Part shown: piece after piece, positions 1 through 11,408 of the stretch
Numbering within the stretch: position 1 is the first letter of the stretch
Layout of the letters: each line of letters starts with the position of its first letter
From: Rugalucina vietnamica
Taxonomy: Eukaryota; Mollusca; Bivalvia; Lucinida; Lucinidae
Assembly (NCBI GenBank): GCA_964017185.1
Contig: OZ024880.1
Span: forward strand, 31,462,329-31,526,328
Direction: 5' to 3'
Length of the DNA stretch: 64,000 nucleotides
Program-made: the position numbers and the translations under genes
Notes under the pieces: generated by a model
What the model saw: only the letters and a program-made list of their open reading frames with translations
Database searches by the model: none
Told to the model about the DNA's origin: nothing

Positions 1-71
1 GGCTGCTAGAAAATGGTCTACTAATAAACGACTCTGCAAGCTGCTTACCTGCTGGAGTAAACTGTATATTT

Positions 72-304
72 GAGCCGCGACGCGAGAAAACCGGTATTCG
101 GGGTGACCAACCAAGTCCGACACAAACCGGCCTGTTAATTTATAAAAGAATGCTAGAAGCTTGAGATATTGGATATAGGTAGAGGAAGAATTGTATTATC
201 CGTGTAACGAAAATAAAGGCGCTGATCAGCTATGCAGTTACTGCACAGCTGATCTGCGCCTTTGTTTTTGCATAGGCAAAATCCGGGTTTCTCATGACGC
301 GGCT
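72..304 (+). mobile_element. Family C MITE
   Basis: TIRs GAGCCGC.../...GCGGCT, internal hairpin built on AAGGCGCTGATCAGC and its complement. Diverged copy, same length as the others (about 234 bases). Confidence 0.75.
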
Positions 305-309
305 TAATA

Positions 310-560
310 ATAAAAGAGGAAGGAATGCTTCAAAGCAATGATTAATAAAATGATTTGTATTTCACGTAAAATGAACACTAGCGTTCCACAAATGGTCATG
401 GAAGGTTTAAAGACCACAGCGACTTAGAATAAACCGTAATGCAGAAATCGTGTAAGCTTATGACAGATTATGTTATGACGCCAAACACAATAACAAATAT
501 TATTCAGATACAATGGATATGTTCACGGGAAATGATACGGGGTTGAACTTGCTTTGAATC
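310..560 (+). repeat. Family R dispersed repeat
   Basis: Shares blocks with 8460-8690 and 28235-28480 (CAAATGGT, TAATGYAGAAATC, TAAGCTTAT). Each copy lies beside other mobile elements. No ORF. Confidence 0.45.
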
Positions 561-644
561 TATGCAGCCGAATTCTTCCCACATTGCAGATAAGCGTTTG
601 TCTGTTTTTCGATTTTGTTTTGAAAATGTTGCTTTGTTTAGTAA

Positions 645-927
645 CATCAGGAAAACATATCCGTGCAATGAATACCCCCTTAAACCCCACTTTTATATAG
701 TAAAACTGGGGTATGCAGGGGTACATAATACCTAATTTTCTTATTTTTGATCCAAAACATACATTGTGGGTACTCGTTAGAACCGCCTCGGCGAGGCGGT
801 TCTAACGTGTACCCACAATGTATGTTATGAGCAAAAATATTTAAAAAATCAAAAATTTTCGGGTGAAATTTTCAATTTTTACAGCTTAAAAAATCCCTGT
901 ATATTGCATGGGCAAGTTTTCGTAATG
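645..927 (+). mobile_element. Family A palindromic element, copy 1
   Basis: Starts CATCAGGAAAACAT and ends ATGGGCAAGTTTTCGTAATG, imperfect TIRs of each other. The centre is a long palindrome around GAACCGCCTCGGCGAGGCGG, flanked by CATACATTGTGGGTAC and its complement. Confidence 0.8.
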
Positions 928-1040
928 AGACTGTACACACTTTTTTAAAACTTCAATGGCTTTGTTGAATATGAGTGGTTTATAAGATGGTTTCAATTTT
1001 ATAGATGTATCGGACCGTTGGGTAGATCCAGCTCCGTTTT

Positions 1041-1319
1041 CATCAGGAAAACAAGTCCATGAAATAAAGTACCCCTTATACCCCACTTTTATTAAGTAAA
1101 ACTGGGGTATGCAGGGGTATACCTATTTTTTCTTATTTTTGCTCCAAAACAGATTTTGGGTACTCGTTAGAACCGCATCGCGGAGGCGGTTCTAACGTGT
1201 ACCCACAACCTATGTTTTGAGCAAAAATAAGAACAATATAAAAAAAAATTCTACTGAAAATTTTCAATTTTTACAACTTCGGAAAAATCAGTATATTACG
1301 TGGGCATGTTTTCGTAATG
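1041..1319 (+). mobile_element. Family A palindromic element, copy 2
   Basis: Same orientation as copy 1 and only about 110 bases from it, with the same TIRs and the central GAACCGC palindrome (one arm mutated). Confidence 0.8.
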
Positions 1320-1891
1320 ATCCGTAATGTGCCACGAAGGATATCTTAACACCAACATACTCGTATAGAATTGCAACATTTTAATATGACTAGTAATCAG
1401 TAATCAGAGAACAAATGATATATTTAAATCTCATCCAAATATGACAGTAAATTTGATTGTCCACGTTATTTAAACTTAATCAGGGATTCGAGATTTCTGG
1501 ATTTCGTTATTTTTGATGTTAATGCTTTTATTCCCTAGCTAAATGATGGAGTCAGTTGGTTAATAATACGATTATGCACGAACTTGTGTCACGGTTTGCC
1601 TGTTTTTATACAAAAATACACACTTGGGAGGCACATATCCGTGCAAGAAAGTAAGCAAATAAATGAGCAACGTTCTTTCAGTCACAAAGCAATCAACGAG
1701 ACATATTTTCCAATCAGATGGACTTAAACCTGATAAGACAGACTGTTCCTCGAGATTCGAACTTTCTCAATCCATGTTCCTCGATCGTTGGATCCAAAGA
1801 TTCGAACTTCTCAATCCAGTCATACATGTACGTACTCAAAGTTAAAATTATTCTAATAAAATGTATTTTTCTTTTTATATTGTATTTAAGA
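1320..1891. other. No gene recognised
   Basis: AT-rich; only a short direct repeat of GATTCGAACTTYTCAATCCA at about 1754 and 1800. Short open frames here have no recognisable content. Confidence 0.5.
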
Positions 1892-2059
1892 AATAGATCA
1901 GCTCTAGCAGTGAATTGTTGAGTAATAATTCACTGTTTGGAGGTCAGTTGTAAAGAAGATCAAATCACGAGCGCGTAGCGCGAGTGATTTATCTTCTTAC
2001 AACTGACCGACAAACAGTGAATTATTACTCAACAATTCACGCACTTGAGCTGATCTATT
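1892..2059. repeat. Long near-perfect palindrome (foldback)
   Basis: Arms of about 75-80 bases from AATAGATCAGCTC to GAGCTGATCTATT, including GTGAATTGTTGAGTAATAAT and its complement, with the turn at GAGCGCGTAGCGCGAG (about 1969-1984). Probably a foldback transposon. Confidence 0.8.
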
Positions 2060-2061
2060 TC

Positions 2062-2355
2062 GATTCTAACACACAATAAACGGAATAAATGTTGCTGAAA
2101 CCGTCGATATCGTTCAGCTTTCCGCCATTGCAATGCAGATATCCCGCCAAATATTTGACTGTAATGCTGGTATTTACACACATTTAGTACGTATGTTGTG
2201 CGCTAAAACGACGTTTCACCGTCTAACGCTGCTTTGTGGGATAGCTGACGTCATAAATGCCGCAAAGTAACGTCACGCTTATTCGCCCAGTGAAATTGTT
2301 GCACAATATAACACGTTTTTTACCATTGGCTATATAGGCGAGGTGTGTTAGAATC
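2062..2355. mobile_element. Possible TIR element next to the palindrome
   Basis: GATTCTAACACAC at 2062-2074 is repeated inverted at 2343-2355. No ORF and no clear TSD. Confidence 0.35.
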
Positions 2356-2650
2356 AAACCTTCAATGAGCGCATGCAAAATATTACGCTGTTTTAAACTC
2401 CCGCTTTTAGGATGTCCATTAAGACATAATCACATGAATAATTAGGGGCGAAAGTTTGTTGCTTTTTATAGAATATTCAATCGGATTCGATAGCTTATTT
2501 AGAGTGTCCATTCTACAAATGAGAATTCCAAAACATTCCGGTACATGCGCTTGCATTCTGTTTTTGTAGAAGTTTTAGAAAATTTTGATTGGTCAGTGGT
2601 CAGCCTCAAAGCGACACGCTAATTTTAGATGAAATATGTATACTGGTAAA

Positions 2651-3173
2651 AAAGTTAGAGATCAAACTTTAAAGGATGCATTTTTGGGCCAATCCATAAT
2701 TAACCAACATTCATTTATATGGTGGATTAGCAGTTTTTATCGCACTTTCACATGCCACCAATTTGGAAATTGTGCATCATCTGATTGAAGCACAGCTGTT
2801 CGTTAAACCACATTACCCTAAAAACCGTTTTTTAGTGATAAAAAGGTCCATAATATCTGATTCAACAAAAAATCATTTTTGCCATTTCTAAGGTCAGCCA
2901 GCCCAAAAAGATTGGAAATTTCTTGGTATTTTAAAAGTTTTGCTCGAGAAAACTTACACACCATCCATTCTCTATGGGAATTTCATACCATTTTCATTTT
3001 AAGTGTAGTCTGACTTAAAGCTTGGCCTTGTTGAATGCAAAGACCATTATTGTGTTGATCCTCAAGTGTACAAAGCTTACAAAATGAATTACCTTGATGA
3101 TAAAAATGTTTCATTTAACCAGCAGTTCGAAATCTTCTTGAAAGTGTATGTTAAATGTTTGATCCCTAACTTT
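2651..3173. mobile_element. TIR element, about 520 bases
   Basis: Ends AAAGTTAGAGATCAAAC (left) and its near complement (GTTTGATCCCTAACTTT, right), about 22 bases of TIR. No coding potential; the TSD is unclear, with TA-rich edges. Confidence 0.55.
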
Positions 3174-3464
3174 ATTTGTCGAGTATAAGTACACCTATCA
3201 CTTTCATTTCAGATGATATCTACAGCTGAAAAGTACACCTGCCAGTGCTCATAACATGTAAACAGGGTCTCAGTTCAACACCATCAATACCCTCCTATTA
3301 CGTCATCTCAGGGAATTAATGACATAATTTCCCAACGACTCTTAAATCGCAAAAAAAGTGTTGTCCGTTAAAACGCGATATGTTTCTATTGTAGAGATAC
3401 ATTTGGTATTTAACAATATCCATTATTTTCATATTTCATGACCATGACAAACTCAGTGACATAT
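3174..3464. other. No feature recognised
   Basis: AT-rich single-copy-looking sequence without an ORF of note. Confidence 0.4.
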
Positions 3465-4097
3465 TAAAAGGTACAAGTAGGCAACGATCAGGAAAAGAGG
3501 CAATCAGAAAAAGATTCCCACCCCAAAAACCGAGGTGGGAAAAAAACTAAACCAACAATCAGGTACTTATACATGAAAACATATCGTAAGCCGAATGAGC
3601 AGCTATTTTCCCAATAGGTGGCCACTCAGTTACCTAAACTTAACTAAAAATATGATAACATACATAAGACGCCAACAGCACACACACACACACACAAAAA
3701 TTAAACACCAAGACACAAAACAATAAGAACCACCACAGAAGTATCGCTCTGGAACGATCAGTAATATAAAATTACTGGCGGGCCTTAACCGGTTTTACAG
3801 GTACCTAACCTCGCCATCAGCTTCTGCAGTGGTTCACATTTAGTTAGTTGTTCGGTCCTCGTGGTGAATCTCTAACTTGTCAATAAATCAACAAATAAAT
3901 CATGATAAACTCCATGATGAATCAAAAACGAGGACTCACAGATTGAGTAAGCTGCCCGACGATGGAGATCCCTGGGCGCCGAATAACTAACTAACTCCGG
4001 AGCAAAAGAAAAACACCAGTTGAACCCCGGTGGGCCAAGCAATAGACAAGAAGCTCCGGTCCCAACCAACTAAAATGAATAGCTTTTAAGTAGCCAT
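3465..4097 (-). mobile_element. Family B retroposon, near full length
   Basis: Minus-strand copy whose 3' end (CAATGATCAGGAAAAGGCGC-type in this orientation) is at 3465-3500. It runs through CCACTCAGTTACC and the GGAACGATCAGTAATATAAA block to the 5' part CCGGAGCTTCTTGTCTATTG near 4050. It contains a CA microsatellite (3678-3696). Matches 47850-48472 end to end. Confidence 0.75.
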
Positions 4098-4640
4098 TAA
4101 ATATAGTTCTTAATGATTAACCGCCATCAATTCGATAGCTTGAATTTTTTCTAGCGAGAAATGATAATGACTACTAGTTCTTTTCCATCCAGCTAGCAAC
4201 AACCAACTACAAAGTGACAAGTACAACACAGAGACAGAAATTGGTCGGGCATCTATCCACGTATTTAACGCAGCCAAGTGAATTACCACTTTGTAGCTTC
4301 TCTCAGCAATCAATACTCTCAGCAATCAACATCTAAGTAATTTACCTGTGGACACCTATATATATCCGACAAAATAAGAAGTGCACGGGTATCGTTCATA
4401 AATTTTTCATAAAGATTATGAGGAATGGTACAATTTCGAAAAACTGCAAAGAGTATTTCTGTTTCAGCTTAATGATTGAAACACCTACCCAAAACTTGAA
4501 TTGATGGTACCATTGGATAATCACATTCAAATCATGCTTGCCGGTTGCATTGATGTATGTAATTCTTCTATACGAAAATAAATTACTGTACTCCAACTGT
4601 GAATAAGTATAGGCTTTTTTCAAAAGTGGATTCTTTTTTT
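4098..4640. other. No gene recognised
   Basis: AT-rich; CTCTCAGCAATCAA is repeated in tandem at about 4300. Nothing else was identified. Confidence 0.4.
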
Positions 4641-4714
4641 ACATTTGGACTTCTTAATCAAAGCCAATGCCAGAATTTATACCATGCTGTCTTGGTTTTG
4701 TTAAATTCAAATAT

Positions 4715-4945
4715 GAGCCACCGCATGGGAAAACCAACAATCTGCATAGGCGAAAACAAAGCTGCAGATCATCTGTGAGTAACTGCACAGCCGATTAGCG
4801 CCTTTGTTTTCGCTGCACGGACAGCACAACCCTTCTTCTTAAATCCGAAATTTCAAGCTTATAGCCTGCTTCTGAGACTGTACATGCTGGTTTGTGTCAG
4901 ACCTGGTCAGAACCCAAATTGTTAGTTTGCTCACGCACAGGCTTA
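4715..4945 (-). mobile_element. Family C MITE, degenerate, reverse orientation
   Basis: GAGCCACCGCATGGGAAAAC at the left, and the hairpin GGCGAAAACAAAG.../...GCGCCTTTGTTTTCGC shifted to the left side, as expected for a reversed copy. Confidence 0.65.
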
Positions 4946-5207
4946 TGTACAATTTTAAGGAACATTGAATGGGCTTCTGCAGTGCTGATTAGATTGTGAA
5001 TAATGGATCCATTCTTAATAATTTCAGCAAGTTCTTAATGTTTGCTTTAATTAAAGGCAAGCCCAATTCGTGTTCAGATAAAATAATCTTGATGAAAAAA
5101 GCATTGCTATTACATAATAGGTATATATATGTAATGATGTACTGGTTCAGTCGAAATATCTAATAGAGAGTGCTGTGTACTGTATATTTGAACAAATCCC
5201 AAATAGT

Positions 5208-5434
5208 GGGGCCTTACCAGGGATTTTGAGGCTCTGGGTGAGAGAGGCCATTTATTTTCAGGGATTTGAGGTGAATTGCAAATTATTTTCAGGGAGTTCC
5301 GGAGCACGCAAACATTTGGGCTTTAGGGAGCATGGAGCATAAATCTGACGAAATATAGTTTCGGGAGTTGGGGGGAAAAACGTCATTTTTTCAAGGAGCA
5401 GAGAGCTTCGATCCCCAATCCCCGGTAGGGCCTC
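5208..5434. mobile_element. 227-base MITE with 6-base TSD
   Basis: TIR GGGGCCTTACCAGGGATT versus GAGGCCCTACCGGGGATT, flanked by AATAGT on both sides (5202-5207 and 5435-5440). Confidence 0.7.
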
Positions 5435-5944
5435 AATAGTTTTTATTGTGTCGTATACCCCTACTTTGCCTAACTATCCTGGTAAAATTAAATTACAATT
5501 TCATGGGCTTTTTCTGTTAAAGATAAAGCCACAATCTACAACGACTATTCATACAAGTTTTCTAATACCTATCATAGTAATGACAGAAACACGTTGTTTG
5601 ACGACGATGCTAGAGTATATTGTACAGCGATCAGTGTATTTAAAGAAAGAAAAGCGAAATCCATAAATAACAATGCCCGGAGTGCAAAAGTATTCTCGAC
5701 ATAAGAAATGATTTATTCATCAAAGCGAATATTGACTTCAAGTGACATTTTATTTACTAAGTGTGTGGATAAATACTGGCTCAATAACAAACAAAAGGAA
5801 ATACGAGAACACTCCCACTGGGACCTTTGTTTGAAAGATTTTTCATAACCTTTAGATATTTTTTACTGTTTACTGAGTCGATCAATTTCTGGCCATTACC
5901 TCGGGAGCTGTGGAAATGTGACTTGCTCAAGGCCACAACGAAAG

Positions 5945-6015
5945 GCGCCCCGGCTGAGGATTGAAACCGGGACCTCTGGGACCGGAGTCAACCACTCTAC
6001 CCCTGTGTCAGTCCG
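5945..6015 (-). other. tRNA-like sequence
   Basis: Minus strand: box A-like AGGGGTAGAGTGGTTGAC and box B-like CGGTTTCAATCCTC in tRNA spacing; no full cloverleaf checked. Confidence 0.4.
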
Positions 6016-6200
6016 CTGGGGTTTAAGTATAGATCACCTGATCCAATTTTGAGAAGTTTGTGTCAAATTATGACAGAATTACGGAATTTTAATAAACTGT
6101 ACGTAGAGACGGTCATTGCCCTATGACAGATCTGTCCGTTTTGTTTAATAGTGTTTTCGCCACTGATAAGCGCTCAAAGGAAGTGTCGTAGGCACTAATG

Positions 6201-6585
6201 AAATACATAAAAGCGAATATGAAATTTAATCCTGTATTTAAAAAATCTGGTATTGAATATGAATGAATAAATATCTTTCAAAATGAGACTTCTGCAATTC
6301 CTAGTGCTGATGGTATCTCCGTTTTACAAAGGCATGTAAATGTTTATTATTATACGCTTCTTTGTTCGTATTTCCTTCAGTCGCTTAAGTTGAATGAACT
6401 TTTTTTTTTTAAAGATTTGTACATCAACAGCACGATAAAGTAGATAATATAATAATATAATACAATATCCATAATTAATCGGGGTTCGGACAAGAGAAAA
6501 TATTTCAAATGGGTCCTTTTCTTCCATAGTTTGACAAGCACTGATCAAACTACTGTTACGTCCCATCGCAACACTCATTCATTCT
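6201..6585. other. No gene recognised
   Basis: AT-rich sequence without identifiable features. Confidence 0.4.
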
Positions 6586-6589
6586 AGAT

Positions 6590-7170
6590 TATCTGTCGTG
6601 GTTGGAAGGTCGGGTTGGCAAGTCACATAATGCATAGCCTCTATTAATAGCACAACTATTCGATGCAATGTACCATATAAGTACAACCTCTGACTGCCTG
6701 ACTGCGTCAGAAAGTCGACTCATTGGCTCAGTGGTTATAACATTGGATTTCTACCCGGCGATCCGGGTTCGAACCCCATTAGGGACATGGGATTTTTTAA
6801 AACTATGCATCATTTCTTAGTTACGCGATTTCACCATATTTTTAAGATGGGGGCTCGTCGGAAATGGACCATATAGTCATTAAAATGACATTCTCGTAAT
6901 CATAAATGATTTCTCTCTCGAAATGGATGTGTGTTATCCCACTGCACGACTCATTCGGGATTATCTGCCGTGGTTGGAAGGTCAGGTTGGCAGATCACAT
7001 GATGCGTAGCTTCTATAATAGCACAGGTATTGGATGCATCCGATAAGTATAATCTCTGACATACATGTACTGCGTCAGGGAGTCGATTCTTTGGCTCAGT
7101 GGTTAGAGCACTGGATTTCTCCCCCGGCGATTTTGATTTGAATCCCAGTTTCTAACTATGCATCGCTTAT
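6590..7170 (+). repeat. Tandem duplication of about 370 bases with tRNA-like heads
   Basis: 6590-6790 and 6958-7150 are paralogous (TTATCTGYCGTGGTTGGAAG, then CTGACTGCGTCAG, then TTGGCTCAGTGGTTA). The first tRNA-like sequence is 6717-6786, with box B CCGGGTTCGAACCCC intact; the second is 7085-7150, with box B decayed. A third relative is at 49895. Confidence 0.65.
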
Positions 7171-7209
7171 GAATTTTCATATTCGTAAGACTTCCGTATT
7201 TTACTGATG

Positions 7210-7530
7210 ATATGTTTTATATCCTCGCATGCCAAATGACATCAAGGATATTTTGACTAAAACTCTGATTTGCCTCTGTCTTGTACAAGTAACATTAAAG
7301 TGCGTTGAACTATCTGTACATCATAGTAACTCCAAAGCCCTTAAGGGAAAAAGAAGCTCATTTGTTTTCATCAAAATTGCAAATTACTGAAGCATTAATG
7401 TTTTCTTGAAAGAACTTGTTCAAGATTTCTCCAGTGATGAAATGTTGTGTTTGAAATTATCCTCCGAAGATTAAGAAGTTTTTAGTGCCCAAAGCGGTTT
7501 CTAGAGTGAATTGTCTGCAATGCAAACTTG
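7210..7530 (+). repeat. Dispersed repeat; empty site for the family D insertion
   Basis: Matches 43940-44031 joined to 45367-45530. Here CCCTTAAGGGA runs directly into AAAAGAAGCTCATTTG, with no family D element between them. Confidence 0.7.
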
Positions 7531-8459
7531 TAGGAAATGATTCAGAGCACTGTTTTACTTAATATACTATTGGCATAAAGTTAAGCATATTCCACTTTCA
7601 TTAGCAAATATGATGATATCAGATGTCCGAAAATAATATGCTTCATACACCAGTCAGAGATACTTATTTGAAGGTCGCTGCAAATTTTCGGTTTTCAAAA
7701 TGACAATTTTCAACTCGAATGAATGGCATTTCGACATGTACTACCAGTAGGCGAAATGCCAAAAGTCGATGCTGTTCTAAGATAACGTCATAAAATGTGT
7801 CTAATTGTTTCAGAATTCAAGGGAAATTGTTCAGTCTAAGATTTGGCAGTCAAGATTTACAGATCATGTGATCATGTAGGCAGAAAAATGAAAGTAAAAA
7901 ATTACAAATTTTGATCACAAAAAGTGCCATTGTTTCCCAGTTTTGTTTATAAATTTGTTTTTTGGCTGTTTTTGCTGCCCATACTTTGTTCAAAGTATTG
8001 TTTTAAGATGGAAAAAGAGACACAGTCACATTTAAAGGCACTGAAAACTATCAAAGGATTTTGCAAGTCATTACCATGAATACACCTTAAATCAAATGAG
8101 CAAAAATTCATTACTGTTTTACCCCTGTATTTATTGACATGACTATTGAACTATGCCAGTTCCATAAACTAGAGATGCATATCTTAAAACTTTGATAGAA
8201 AATCAATGATAGAATTCCCGAATTCTGGAGAAATACACGTGTTTGGTTATAGGGGGTGTCTAATTAGGCGCATGAATTGGTCTGTCATGACGTCACAGAG
8301 ATTAGTAGAAGTACATGGTTTTGAATTTTGGAATGTTGAATAACAGTGCTTTCAAAAAGGCAATAAACAATTTAAGTAAATTTTACATTCTGAAAAATAT
8401 ATACAGAAATATCAAAATATGCTTAACTTTATGCCATTAGTATATTTTACTTAAAATAA
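7531..8459. other. No gene recognised
   Basis: About 0.9 kb, AT-rich. Two similar phrases near 7570 and 8420 (GGCATAAAGTTAAGCATATT and its complement) suggest a decayed inverted pair; nothing else was seen. Confidence 0.4.
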
Positions 8460-8690
8460 ATTATAGCGTTTACAAGTATTAATGCAAGACATTTAGATCA
8501 CAGTGTCTTAAAATGAACCATAATGTAGAAATCACGTAAGCTTATCGACACATGCTGTTTTGATGTCGAAGAAAATCAGAAATATTTTCAGAAAAAAAAA
8601 ATGGTTAGCTGATTTAATGTTGACAGTCCAACAACCACGGGAGATGAAATGCGATTGAAACGAATCTGACTCTACGCAGCTGAGGCATTG
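8460..8690 (+). repeat. Family R dispersed repeat, copy 2
   Basis: Shares TAATGTAGAAATC, TAAGCTTAT and GAAAATCAGAAATATTTTCA-type blocks with 310-560 and 28235-28480. Confidence 0.45.
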
Positions 8691-8695
8691 AAAAT

Positions 8696-8929
8696 GAGCC
8701 TGTGCGTGAGAAAACCAATAAATTGGGTTCAGGCCAGATTCGACATAAACCGGGCTGTACAGTCAAGGAAGCAGGCTAGAAGCTTGATATTTTGGATATA
8801 AGTAGAAGAGGAATTGCACTATGCATGTAGCGAAAACAAAGGCTCTGATCAGCTTCGCAGTTACTGCGAAGCTGATCTGCTTCTTTGTTTTCGCATATGC
8901 ATATTGTTGGATTTCCCATGCGGCGGCTC
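8696..8929 (+). mobile_element. Family C MITE, full length
   Basis: 234 bases from GAGCCTGTGCGTGAGAAAAC to CCCATGCGGCGGCTC. Hairpin around CAGCTTCGCAGTTACTGCGA. Flanked by AAAAT on both sides. An ORF starting within it is an artefact of the palindrome. Confidence 0.8.
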
Positions 8930-11298
8930 AAAATGGTTTGCATATAGGCTATTCCTTTTTGTTCTTAATGTGTCTTGTTGAGACGTCGCGTCAGGAATTG
9001 CCTTCATGTTTGTAACGTCAAAATCGACGTAAATTACGGCGTTTCATAAATGAACGTGAATATTAAGGTTTCGTTGCAAAGAGTACATAGTTTCTTCAAG
9101 TTACTCACCAAATGCTATAGTACGTCATGTACATGAAGCGCGTGGTAACAGCGATGGACGAAAAAAAGTAGTCTGTGTGATTTATGTAACAACAGCAAAA
9201 GCTTTTACTTCCACAGTAAGCAGGCTCCAGTCGTGTAAGGAAGCTCAGTCATGCTAACCACACTGTCCTATAGCATGCATACTTGAGGCAGATTATCAGT
9301 ATTTTGTGTTCATTCTGTGTTCAGTCTAACAAACTCTTCATGGATCACTTAGAATGAAGATACATGATGTCTTTACGAAAGCATGTTCGAAGACAGTATT
9401 TAATGCAAATATAACGCGACGTTAAAAGTACGTCATTTTTCGTCTGTGTTACAAGCTGTAAACGCACATTTAAAAATTCGCCAACAATTCAATAGTTGCA
9501 GTTTTAGGACAAAATTTCATACACAACGACTTTAGAATGTGATGATTTTTGTCATCAATGTATTTGTTTGATATGCATACCTATAGCTACGTCTTGTGTT
9601 TGCAAATACCATGGCTAGTTTCAATACTTCACAAAATTTGACGATTTTTGAAAATTGTTACAAATAAACATACGGCTTTTCATTGCATCTCTACTTTGTA
9701 ACATGTGCAAATAATCAAATGAAAATTTGTTAAATTATTAGTCATTATGTTAGCACTTGATCCATGTATGAGGATAAATAATAGCAACTAAAGAACCTTT
9801 GCAATTCTACATTTAAAATCCGCGTGAGGATCAAAATATTAAGAAAAACGTCACTTTCTAATATTGTGACATATCCATCAAACGCAAAAACTACTGGCAA
9901 TGTGTAATTTCCCTAACGTCTGTTGGCTTGAAAGTTTAATAAAATGCGCCAAACATTTTACCAATGCATACTGGTGTGCAAACACGTCAGAATATGCAAG
10001 CTACGATTATATTTCTTGTATGCAAATGTGATTTGCAGTTTTAGAAAATTGTGACATATTTTCCGTTTTAAAATAATCGCTCATATTTCGAAAAATAAAA
10101 AGTTAAGAACCAAAAAAATAATATTAGTCAACTCTAGGTGAATTTGTTTATATAACTATGAATTAAAATGATACGATGCGCAACATAAACTAAATTGATT
10201 GCCATGGAAACTGAGATTATCACAGTTAAAAGTTCTTAAAAACGCAAAGTTTACAGGTTATGACATACGTTAAATGCTTTATCTTGGGTCGTTCTAGTCA
10301 ACGCATTTAAGAATGCAAATGTACGACACATCCAGAAATCATTTGTAAAAACGAAGAATGCTTACGCGTTAAATTCGACGGAATAAATACCGAGCTATGT
10401 TTAATTGAATGCTCGGTAGTGCAGACCGTTGTTACAAGTTTACAGACCGGTTTTTAGACAGAATCGCCGCGAAAATCCAAGGTACCATGGTAAAATGCGA
10501 CGCAGCAAAATATCAATTCAATCTTTATCGGATTGCGCATTTCAAACCGATTATTTTGTTGAAATTTGAGCAGAATGCCTCCACAAATAGGCATGTTACA
10601 CGTACATTCATAAATCGTTATGTCGACTTTTCCGTATGACGGCAACTTCTGACGCAACATCTCAACGTTGTGTACTGTATTGTAATGTCTTGTATTGTAC
10701 TTTTATTCCGACAGGTGTATGGGTTGGAATTTAAAACCAGAGGACCAATGGTCCTGTAAACGCTCACCTCAGATCTATACCAATAAATTTGTTTGCTAAA
10801 CACGTGTATATAGCCCCAGGGCAGTGTCACATATAACACATGACTCCATTTCGTTTTCAAAATCATAAATATTATGTCCATTTGTCCATTTCTTGAAGTT
10901 TTTCCCTTCAATGTCATTTTAACAGCTTTCTGCGTATGTGAACTAAATTAACGTTGCCTTACAATTTGTCAAGGTCATCACAGTGTCATTATGTATAAAC
11001 AGATAAACTGAGACCGCATAGAGCTTACTGTCGCTTCTAATCACATGAATAAATTATCATGGGCATTAAAATACATGTATACATCTGTGCAGTTTATTCC
11101 ATATCTTAAATCATATGAAATGCCAACTCTAAATGTTCCCTTGTAACAGCTGTTTTCTGTAAAGTGGTCACAATATTCAGCTCTGTGACGGGACAGTTTC
11201 GCCACAATTTATTTAAATTTTTGTTCACGTGGCCTCAGGCAATATATATGTATTTATTACCAGTCGAACTCCATCAGTGTACTTGTTAATTCTGGAAG
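8930..11298. other. No gene recognised upstream of gene A
   Basis: About 2.4 kb, AT-rich. 10660-10780 resembles 28500-28570 (TTGTMTTTTTATCCKGACAGGTGT-type block). Short frames near 10.4-10.9 kb show no recognisable domain. Confidence 0.4.
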
Positions 11299-11306
11299 TT
11301 TAAATA
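11299..11306 (+). promoter_or_regulatory. Possible TATA-like box of gene A
   Basis: TTTAAATA lies about 30 bases before the gene A start codon. It would give a very short 5' UTR, so it is only a candidate; no matching element was seen before gene B. Confidence 0.2.
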
Positions 11307-11335
11307 CCGAAAGCCCTGCTGAATAAACAAACTAG

Positions 11336-11408
11336 ATGAAAACTGTTTACATGTTAACCCTTCTCTGCCTTTGCGTTCTTCTAGGGACACTTCCTGACAC
11401 CATTGCAA
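11336..11408 (+). CDS. Gene A exon 1 (signal peptide)
   Basis: ATG at 11336 opens 24 codons of a typical signal peptide (charged start, Leu/Cys-rich core, small residues before the exon end at TIA). Donor GTAATC follows at 11409; one base of the next codon remains (phase 1). Confidence 0.72.

Larger units (their letters stand above)
4640..6200 (+). repeat. Outlying diverged copy of the 29-43 kb array unit
   Basis: 4660-5100 matches array blocks at 30030, 30550 and 32830 (GGGCTTCTGCAGTGCTGATT, TAATTTCAGCAAGTTCTTAA). 5690-5860 matches blocks at 34990 and 36130 (TTATTCATCAAAGCGAATAT, GGGACCTTTGTTT). Two MITEs and a tRNA-like sequence have been inserted in it. Confidence 0.65.

Noticed and set aside
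645-1319. Helitron identity for family A
   Set aside because: The TC start and lack of TSD at one site fit, but the 3' end has no CTRR and both ends are inverted repeats, so no superfamily was assigned.
8821-9015. 64-codon ORF starting in a MITE
   Set aside because: Its first half is the palindromic hairpin of family C and the same frame is broken in other copies.
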